Origin: Thermostichus vulcanus str. 'Rupite'
GTDB taxonomy: Bacteria; Cyanobacteriota; Cyanobacteriia; Thermostichales; Thermostichaceae
Direction: 5' to 3'
Length of the DNA stretch: 58,922 nt
NCBI RefSeq assembly: GCF_022848905.1
Contig: NZ_JAFIRA010000020.1
Span: 1-58,922 of the forward strand
Positions 53,028 to 58,922 of this stretch are shown here, piece by piece. The position numbers were made by a program, and so were the translations under genes. The first letter of the stretch is position 1; every line of letters begins with the position of its first letter. Below the pieces are notes generated by a model. That model did not search any database and was not told where the DNA came from. It worked only from the letters and a program-made list of their open reading frames with translations.

Positions 53028-54197
53028 GTGTACCTGCGTTCCCTTCATCTGCGGCACTTTCGCAACTACAGCGATCAAGGGATCCAGTTTGGCTCACCCA
53101 AAACGATCCTAGTGGGGGATAACGCCCAAGGGAAAACCAACCTGCTAGAGGCCGTGGAGCTGCTGGCCACCTTACGCTCGCGACGGGCCAGTCGGGATCG
53201 GGAGTTGGTGAGTCATGACTCCCCTCAGGCTCAAATCGCAGCCACCATCGAACGGCTGGGTGTGGCGCACGAATTGGTGGTGGATCTGCGCAGCAGCGGT
53301 CGGCGAACCCTCAAGGTGAACGGGCAACCGCTGCGCCGCCAAGCGGAGTTTCTCGGCCAGGTGAATGCCGTTTTGTTCTCCAGCCTGGATCTGGATTTGG
53401 TGCGGGGTGGGCCGGAGTCGCGGCGCAACTGGTTGGATGGGGTGTTGATCCAACTGGAGCCCATTTACACCGGCTTGCTCGAGCACTACCGCAAGGTGCT
53501 GAAACAGCGCAATGCCCTCCTGAAGGCGCAGCGGGATCCGGCAGGGCATTCCTTAACCGATTCCTCCACAGAAATGGCTTTTTGGAATGGCGAGCTGGCC
53601 ACAGCAGGCAGCCGCATCATGCGCCGCCGCGCCCGATTGGTACAGCGACTAGACCCTCTGGCGGATCACTGGCATCGAGCCATCAGCGGTGGACAGGAAA
53701 CCCTGACGTTGAGCTACCATCCCCAAGTGCCTTTGCCGGATCCCCAGGCCACTGCCGAGGTGGTGCAAGCCCAGTTTTTGCAGGAAATTCAAGCGAAAGC
53801 TGCCGCTGAACTGGCTTTGGGAAGCTCCTTGGTGGGGCCCCATCGGGATGATGTGGAGATGAGCATTAACCAGACCGCCGCCCGTGCCTACGGATCCCAG
53901 GGACAACAGCGCACCTTGGTGTTGGCTCTCAAATTGGCGGAGCTGCAGTTGATCGAGCAGGTGATCGGGGAGCCGCCTTTGCTGTTACTCGATGACGTGT
54001 TGGCGGAGCTGGATCTCCATCGCCAAAATCAACTGTTGGATGCCATTCAAACCCGTGTCCAAACCCTGGTCACCACCACCCATCTGGGATCCTTCGATGC
54101 CCGCTGGCTCAGTGCGGCCCAAATTGTTCAGGTACACGGCGGCCAGTTATCGCCACACAAAGCCGGGTTTTCTTCCCTACAACAGGGATCCGATTAG
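53028..54197 (+). CDS. recF: DNA replication and repair protein RecF
   Basis: A 389-residue SMC-like ATPase that loads RecA at gaps. The N-terminus MYLRSLHLRHFRNY is typical. Walker A is GDNAQGKTNLLEAVELL, the signature region is YGSQGQQRTLVLALKLAEL, and Walker B is PLLLLDDVLAELD. GSSLVGPHRDDVEM is another family motif. The start is a GTG. It is not next to dnaA/dnaN, unlike in many other bacteria, but this is common in cyanobacteria. Confidence 0.95.
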   Translation: MYLRSLHLRHFRNYSDQGIQFGSPKTILVGDNAQGKTNLLEAVELLATLRSRRASRDRELVSHDSPQAQIAATIERLGVAHELVVDLRSSGRRTLKVNGQPLRRQAEFLGQVNAVLFSSLDLDLVRGGPESRRNWLDGVLIQLEPIYTGLLEHYRKVLKQRNALLKAQRDPAGHSLTDSSTEMAFWNGELATAGSRIMRRRARLVQRLDPLADHWHRAISGGQETLTLSYHPQVPLPDPQATAEVVQAQFLQEIQAKAAAELALGSSLVGPHRDDVEMSINQTAARAYGSQGQQRTLVLALKLAELQLIEQVIGEPPLLLLDDVLAELDLHRQNQLLDAIQTRVQTLVTTTHLGSFDARWLSAAQIVQVHGGQLSPHKAGFSSLQQGSD

Positions 54198-54202
54198 GGG
54201 TT

Positions 54203-55465
54203 CTAGGCGTTGGCCTGATGCTGTTCTGCAGCGCGTGGAGCGGGAGATCCGAGTGATGTGTGGGATCCCTTGAACAAAGAGGTCTGATCCATTCTGATTC
54301 CCGACCCGGCCAGACGCTCCTGCAAGTGGGGCTGTTGGGCCAAAAGGCGCTCCACTTCGGCATTCAGTTGACTTTCGGTAAAGGGTTTGGTCAGGTAAGC
54401 GGTGGCTCCCGACCATTTGCCCCGGATGCGATCCAACAGGCCATCCCGCGAAGTGACCATGACAATCGGAATGGATTTGAACTCCTCCAAGTTGCGTACA
54501 ATCCGGCACAGCTCCAGCCCATCGATCCCCGGCATCGTCACATCCATCAGCAGCAGATCAGGCCGGTACTGAAACAACAGGTGGAGGACTTCCGCAGAGT
54601 TGCCCGTCGTGAGCACCTGGTAGTTGGGCAAAGACTGCCGCATAATTTCCTGCATTACCACGCTGTCATCCACCGCCAGAATGGTGATCGGGGTGTGGCG
54701 CTTGGCCTGAAGCAGTTCCGGGGGCGTTTGTAGGCTAATTAGCCCTTTTTTGATCCAGCCGGCAAAGAGGGTGGCCACCTCCAGCCGATCGCGGCAGAGC
54801 TTCTTGGCGATTACCTCCAGCGACTGCCCATCTTTCGTGAGGTTGTGGAGCTTTTGTCGTTGCTCCTCGGTGATGCGATAGCGATTGACGCGCTCCCAGT
54901 TCACCACTGGCACCGCCAGCATCGTCGGGATCGCCACCTTCAACGCCATCCACTGATCCCAGCGTTGGGCCGCCTCCTGTAGCAGCGGCCCCAGCTCGAA
55001 GCCGCCAATGGGGGCATCTTGGGCCACCCGCTCTTGCACCTCAAAGCGGCAGGTGCCCGCCCGCTCGAATAGGTATCGATCAAAGTCCGTCAGCAGGTTC
55101 AGCCACAGGGCATCTTCCACTTCCCCTGGCTTGAGCAATGCCAGTTGGGTCATGCCTTCGATCAGCTCCTGCAGTGAGTTCTCTTTCATCAGGCGCTCCT
55201 GCACCACCTGGATGGCCCGCTGCGACCAGCCCAAGTTCAGGCGCGGAATAAATCGGCACAGGCGCTTGAGAAAAATCTGGATATCAAGGGGTTGGTCGGC
55301 GGAGAAAATCAACCTGCCGTGGTAATAGGTGAGCACCCAAGCCTCTGTCCCCTCAGAGGGATCCATTCCTTTGAGATGAATGCGCAGATATCCGGTTGTG
55401 AACTGTCGGCTTTGCTGCCTGAGCAGTGGGGCAAGCTCCTCAGATCCGAACACAAAACGGGACAT
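54203..55465 (-). CDS. PatA-like response regulator (PATAN/DUF4388 plus REC)
   Basis: A 420-residue regulator. The N-terminal domain (about residues 20-260; FTTGYLRIHLKG, YYHGRLIFSADQP, GMTQLALLKPGEVEDALW) is the PATAN type found in PatA, PixG and PilG-like proteins of cyanobacteria. The receiver domain (about residues 270-390) has ILAVDDSVVMQEIM, the phospho-acceptor Asp in LLLMDVTMPGIDGLELC, and the Lys in AYLTKPFTESQL. Such proteins often act in phototaxis or pilus control. No DNA-binding domain is present and no kinase gene is beside it. Confidence 0.87.
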   Translation of the reverse strand: MSRFVFGSEELAPLLRQQSRQFTTGYLRIHLKGMDPSEGTEAWVLTYYHGRLIFSADQPLDIQIFLKRLCRFIPRLNLGWSQRAIQVVQERLMKENSLQELIEGMTQLALLKPGEVEDALWLNLLTDFDRYLFERAGTCRFEVQERVAQDAPIGGFELGPLLQEAAQRWDQWMALKVAIPTMLAVPVVNWERVNRYRITEEQRQKLHNLTKDGQSLEVIAKKLCRDRLEVATLFAGWIKKGLISLQTPPELLQAKRHTPITILAVDDSVVMQEIMRQSLPNYQVLTTGNSAEVLHLLFQYRPDLLLMDVTMPGIDGLELCRIVRNLEEFKSIPIVMVTSRDGLLDRIRGKWSGATAYLTKPFTESQLNAEVERLLAQQPHLQERLAGSGIRMDQTSLFKGSHTSLGSPAPRAAEQHQANA

Positions 55466-55641
55466 GCGGCTTTCTCCGGGTCAACTGGGGTTGCATCACC
55501 TCACCCACCCACCCAAAGTTCTGGCAAGGGAAACTTTACAATCCCTTCATCGTAGCGCTCCCTTCTGCCCTTTCTGTAGCGAGAAAACCCTGTTCTGAGG
55601 CAATTGCTTTAATACAGCTCATCCAGGGCTTTTACTGGAGC

Positions 55642-56382
55642 TTAACGCGAGGGGCCAAGATGGAGCGCCTGTCGTTGGGCCTGGAGCAATGCTTGAATCC
55701 CGCTTTGGGCCATATCCAGCATCTGCACCAACTGGGGACGGCTAAAGCAGGTTTGTTCGGCGGTGCCCTGAATCTCGATGAAGGATCCCTGCTCGTTCAT
55801 GACGATGTTCATGTCGACTTCCGCCTGGCTGTCCTCCTCGTAGCACAGATCCGCAATCACTTCTCCCTGGACGATCCCCACCGAAAGGGCCGCCACCTGT
55901 TGCCGCAACGGGGATCCCTGTTCCGGATCGAGCAAGCCCTGTTTGTAGAGCCAAGTGATGGCATCGTGGAGGGCCACATAGCCCCCGGTAATCGCCGCGG
56001 TGCGCGTGCCCCCATCCGCCTGCAACACATCGGCATCGAGGGTGATGGTACGGGATCCCAGCTTCTGAAAATCCAGGACACTGCGCAGGCTGCGCCCAAT
56101 CAGCCGTTGGATCTCAGCGGTACGGCCCGACAACTTCATCAGCTCGCGCGGTTGTCGTTGTTGGGTGGCTCCGGGCAACATGCGGTATTCAGCCGTCAGC
56201 CAACCCTGGCCTTTATCCCGCAAAAAGGGGGGGACTTCTTCGGCCACACTGGCGGTACAGAGGACGTGGGTATGGCCAAATTTGACCAAAACCGATCCGG
56301 GTGCATAGCGCGTAAAGTGTCGCTCAAAGGAGACCGGGCGCAATTGGGCAGGAGCCCGACCATCTGGGCGTTGCCAGCTCAT
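55642..56382 (-). CDS. rph: Ribonuclease PH
   Basis: A 246-residue phosphorolytic exonuclease that trims tRNA 3' ends. [42 protein letters not shown] is the family start. [10 protein letters not shown] and [18 protein letters not shown] follow, and [27 protein letters not shown] carries the phosphate site. The length is normal for the family. Confidence 0.95.
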   Translation of the reverse strand: MSWQRPDGRAPAQLRPVSFERHFTRYAPGSVLVKFGHTHVLCTASVAEEVPPFLRDKGQGWLTAEYRMLPGATQQRQPRELMKLSGRTAEIQRLIGRSLRSVLDFQKLGSRTITLDADVLQADGGTRTAAITGGYVALHDAITWLYKQGLLDPEQGSPLRQQVAALSVGIVQGEVIADLCYEEDSQAEVDMNIVMNEQGSFIEIQGTAEQTCFSRPQLVQMLDMAQSGIQALLQAQRQALHLGPSR

Positions 56383-56540
56383 GAGAAATTCAAGAAGGGA
56401 TCCCTCGCATTGTCGGCCATGTCAGCCAAAGCTAGGGATAGGGCTTGGAATCTCTACAGAAGTGGGGAATGGAGCCGCAGTTGACAGGGATCCCTGGGTA
56501 AACAGGCTACAGTAAAAAAACCGTTAACATTCCTTCACGC

Positions 56541-57971
56541 ATGATTCCACTCCTGCTGCAACGGCTGCGTAGACTCACCCTCAGTCGGCTGCAAGGCATT
56601 CACTGGACACCGGAGCTATTCGGGATCCTCTTGGTGTACTTTGTGCAGGGAGCGGTAGGGTTGGCACGGCTGGCCACCAGTTTTTACCTCAAGGACAGCT
56701 TGGGGTTGAGTCCAGCGCAGGTGGCGGCCTTAACGGGTATTGCGGTAATTCCCTGGACCCTCAAACCCCTGTACGGCTTGCTGTCAGATGCAGTACCGAT
56801 TGTCGGTTATCGGCGAAAGCCCTACTTGGTGCTTTCTGGCCTGTTGGGATGCGGGGCTTGGCTGGGCATGGCCCTCTGGGCACCGACAGCTGGATGGGCG
56901 ACTCTATGGATGGTGCTGGGATCCCTGGCGGTGGCGGTGGGAGATGTGATCGTCGATTCGCTGGTGGTGGAACGGGTTCGGGAGAGCGATTGGGCGGGTA
57001 CGGGGACGTTGCAATCTTTGACGTGGGGAGCGACGGCCTTGGGATCCCTGTTGACCGCTTATTTGGGAGGTGCGTTGTTGGCCCACTATCCGCCCCAGTT
57101 GGTGTTTGCGGCAACGGCCTTTTTGCCGTTGTTGATCGCATTTTCTGCGGGGGTAATTCAGGACCATCCGGTTGCCCTGTCCCAGGGCTGGGATCCCTTG
57201 CAGCAACAGGTGGGGGAGGTATGGCGGGCGGTGCGGCAGCCCAGTATTTTCTTGCCGGTGCTGTTTGTGTTTGTTTGGCAGGCCACCCCCAGTTCGGATG
57301 TGGCCTTTTTTTACTTCGTCACCAACGATTTGGGGTTTGGACCGGAATTTTTGGGCCAGGTACGACTGGTCACCAGCGTGGCTAGCTTGATCGGGGTGGG
57401 CATTTTTCAGGTGTATCTGCGGCGGATCCCGTTGCGACCGTTGTTTGGCTGGATGACGGTGATTTCGGCGGGGTTGGGCCTGACCAGCTTGATCTTGGTC
57501 AATCACTGGAACCGGGGTTGGGGCATTGACGACCACTGGTTTAGCTTGGGGGACAGCTTGGTGCTGACGGTGGCGGGGCAAATTGCCTTTATGCCGGTGC
57601 TGGTACTGGCTGCGCGCCTGTGCCCAGCGGGGATTGAGGCCACTCTGTTTGCTCTGCTAATGTCGGCCTTTAATTTGGCAGGCTTTCTCTCGCAAGAATT
57701 GGGATCCCTGCTGATGCACGCCCTGGGGGTGACGGAAACGGATTTCAGCGCTTTGGGCTTGCTGTTGATGTTGACCAATCTCTCCACGCTGCTGCCGTTG
57801 CCGTTTTTGGTTTGGTTGCCGGAGGGGATCCCTGCGGGAGGTGCAGACCTAGAAGCAGAAGCCCATACTTCCCTAGAGAGCTTGTTGCGGAATGTGCGTA
57901 CAGAAGAGGCGGAGGTGGCCTTGGCGGTAGAAGCGGTTTCTTTGGGAGAAACGGATCCGACCCATTCTTGA
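56541..57971 (+). CDS. Folate-biopterin transporter (FBT) family protein
   Basis: A 476-residue MFS-related protein with twelve hydrophobic segments. The family marks are GILLVYFVQGAVGLARLATSFYLKDSLGLSPAQ, IPWTLKPLYGLLSDAVPIVGYRRKPYLVLSG and VGDVIVDSLVVERVR. FBT proteins carry folates or pterins; the Synechocystis and plant-plastid members transport folate. A charged C-terminal tail of about 45 residues is cytoplasmic. It is preceded by a GTTAACATTCC region and its own ATG. Confidence 0.88.
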   Translation: MIPLLLQRLRRLTLSRLQGIHWTPELFGILLVYFVQGAVGLARLATSFYLKDSLGLSPAQVAALTGIAVIPWTLKPLYGLLSDAVPIVGYRRKPYLVLSGLLGCGAWLGMALWAPTAGWATLWMVLGSLAVAVGDVIVDSLVVERVRESDWAGTGTLQSLTWGATALGSLLTAYLGGALLAHYPPQLVFAATAFLPLLIAFSAGVIQDHPVALSQGWDPLQQQVGEVWRAVRQPSIFLPVLFVFVWQATPSSDVAFFYFVTNDLGFGPEFLGQVRLVTSVASLIGVGIFQVYLRRIPLRPLFGWMTVISAGLGLTSLILVNHWNRGWGIDDHWFSLGDSLVLTVAGQIAFMPVLVLAARLCPAGIEATLFALLMSAFNLAGFLSQELGSLLMHALGVTETDFSALGLLLMLTNLSTLLPLPFLVWLPEGIPAGGADLEAEAHTSLESLLRNVRTEEAEVALAVEAVSLGETDPTHS

Positions 57972-58181
57972 GGGGTTGGCTCCTGGTATGGGATCCTGGC
58001 AACGTTCTTACATATCCGTTGGGGATCCCGGATGGAATGGTCTCTCGGGTTCTTTGGTATCACTACAATCTCACCCTGCCGCTGCCCCCGCATCTCAAGT
58101 CCGGTGGATCAGAACAGGAAGAGCGCCTGGGGTGAGGGGTGCCCTTGAATGGCGAAGGACAGATCTGGCAATCCCGATATC

Positions 58182-58802
58182 CTAAACGTACTGGGTGGTA
58201 TCTTCCCCTTTCTCCGCCAATAGCGACAAGGCCCGGAAGCGCAGCCCCACCACCTGATCGTAGAGGGGATTGAGCTTGCACATGGGGGGAATGTGCATGA
58301 CTTTGTGGCCAAACACCACCACATCCTGCTCAAACGGGCACTGGGAGGGGATCATGCGGCATAAAAACCGCGCCACCCTTGGGTCACGAACTTGGATCCC
58401 GTCCATCCAGTGGCGCAAGGGATCCAACAGATTGGTCGGTTCAGGATGGCCGGCATCGGCCTGGATAGGGGTCAGGGTTTGGCGGGATCCCGCTTCTGAG
58501 GTGGCAAGAGTGGTTTTCAACAGGTCAAGCTGGGGCAACTCCAGTCCGAGGGCGGTAGCAAACCGGTGCAACAGCTGATCTTCTGACTCGGAATACACCC
58601 CATCAGCAACGGCGGTCATCACCGCTGTCCGCAAGAAATCTTCTCGAAATTCCGGCTGTAACTGGGCTGCCAATGCCTCCGGTGAGAGGGGATCCAGGGT
58701 TTTCCCCTCCTCTTGCGGCCACTCCGAACGGATTAAATCTTCGATCAGGGCTTGTTCTTTGGGGTCATATTCTCCATCCGCCCAGGCAATGCTGATTGAC
58801 AC
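58182..58802 (-). pseudogene. TerB-like / Mo-nitrogenase C-terminal domain protein, 5' end replaced by an IS
   Basis: The protein has a TerB-like helical part (WADGEYDPKEQALIEDLI, then TAVADGVYSESEDQLLHRFATALGL). A C-terminal domain follows (DPLRHWMDGIQVRDPRVARFLCRMIPSQCPFE and HIPPMCKLNPLYDQVVGLRFRAL) of the Mo-dependent nitrogenase C-terminal family. TerB proteins normally have about 15-25 more residues at the start. Here IS copy 3 ends at 58796, and the only start is a GTG made partly from the IS end (GAGTGTCAA). Without the IS the frame would read LLSIAWADGE after TTAC. It is either truncated but translated, or dead. Confidence 0.72.
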
Positions 58803-58922
58803 TCCCCCGGTTAGAAACCGGGGGATTCTCCCTTCTAGCCCCCCACAGCTTGAAGCCGCAAGGTATTCATGGAGTTCAGGGGATTGCCAAGTACCCCATC
58901 CCCTGAGCCGACCGCACCCATT
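58796..58922 (-). mobile_element. IS608-like element, copy 3 (right end only)
   Basis: TCAA (plus 58796-58799) and the terminal hairpin match copies 1 and 2, and the tnpB 3' end follows up to the window edge. It has the same orientation as the other two. The rest of the element lies outside the window. Confidence 0.88.
58835..58922 (-). CDS. tnpB: TnpB, copy 3, C-terminal end
   Basis: The last codons of tnpB are in view, ending NSMNTLRLQAVGG before the TAG. The end differs from the other copies (TLRL against TPQL and PSQL), yet the hairpin it encodes (58841-58863) keeps all 11 pairs through G-U pairs on the tnpB strand. The gene continues beyond the window. Confidence 0.8.
   Translation of the reverse strand, partial: MGAVGSGDGVLGNPLNSMNTLRLQAVGG

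Overview
The window reads as chromosomal DNA of a cyanobacterium. Genes that point this way are chlM (Mg-protoporphyrin IX methyltransferase), a sulfolipid-type glycosyltransferase (sqdX), a CCB-type cytochrome b6f cofactor-assembly protein, a PATAN-type response regulator, a TIGR04376-like coiled-coil protein, a TerB/Mo-nitrogenase-C protein and a TonB receptor with the N-terminal coiled coil common in cyanobacteria. The palindrome GGGATCCC recurs throughout, about 14 GGATCC sites in the 1.5 kb exosortase gene alone. It behaves like the HIP palindromes of cyanobacteria. From memory this variant fits the hot-spring Synechococcus/Thermostichus group (JA-3-3Ab and JA-2-3B'a type), but that placement is inference.

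Layout. 1-1444: the end of an ISL3-like element that has cut an HNH nuclease gene, then a stretch with no gene. 1445-7068: an exosortase (XrtO-like, with an EpsI-like tail), a Uma2 nuclease, a large polytopic VIT/vWA membrane protein with a PEP-CTERM tail, and an 11-residue-repeat coiled-coil protein. 7166-18311: a Na+/H+ antiporter, an ABC ATPase, a peptide-type ABC importer (binding protein and two permeases, no ATPase), sqdX, a 44-aa membrane protein, an M50 protease, a split YdcZ transporter pair and a methyltransferase. 18362-21783: thiO-thiS-thiG facing a nucleoside-type ABC permease. 21780-23802: a dead CDP-alcohol phosphatidyltransferase gene with two in-frame stops and an IS608-like element inside it. 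23992-32227: coiled-coil protein, histidine kinase, wecB, ureidoglycolate-lyase-like protein, MFS transporter, and zinc ABC ATPase plus binding protein behind a Zur-like box. 32734-36360: ftsZ, ddl, chlM. 36479-45885: a clavaminate-synthase-like oxygenase, a second IS copy, ispG, MOSC protein, bifunctional nuclease, cobK, the CCB protein and mutS. 46156-52880: a five-gene TonB-dependent uptake operon (permease, ATPase, outer-membrane receptor, TonB, binding protein). 53028-58802: recF, a response regulator, rph, a folate-biopterin transporter and a TerB/Mo-nitrogenase-C gene cut by a third IS copy at the window end.

The most informative structure is the IS family present three times in one orientation (22123-23515, 37588-38894, 58796 to the end). 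Its ends can be set exactly. The left flank is TTAC and the right end is TCAA, as in IS608. Removing copy 1 on those rules restores the reading frame of the interrupted gene. Copy 1 also keeps a 24-codon remnant of a deleted tnpA. The TnpB proteins keep the RuvC residues but lack the usual zinc-ribbon cysteines. A hairpin over the end of tnpB stays pairable in all three copies, so a TnpB guide (omega) RNA may be made there. A separate multi-hairpin structure at 24702-24811, in a 0.6-kb gap without genes, is a candidate structured RNA of unknown type.
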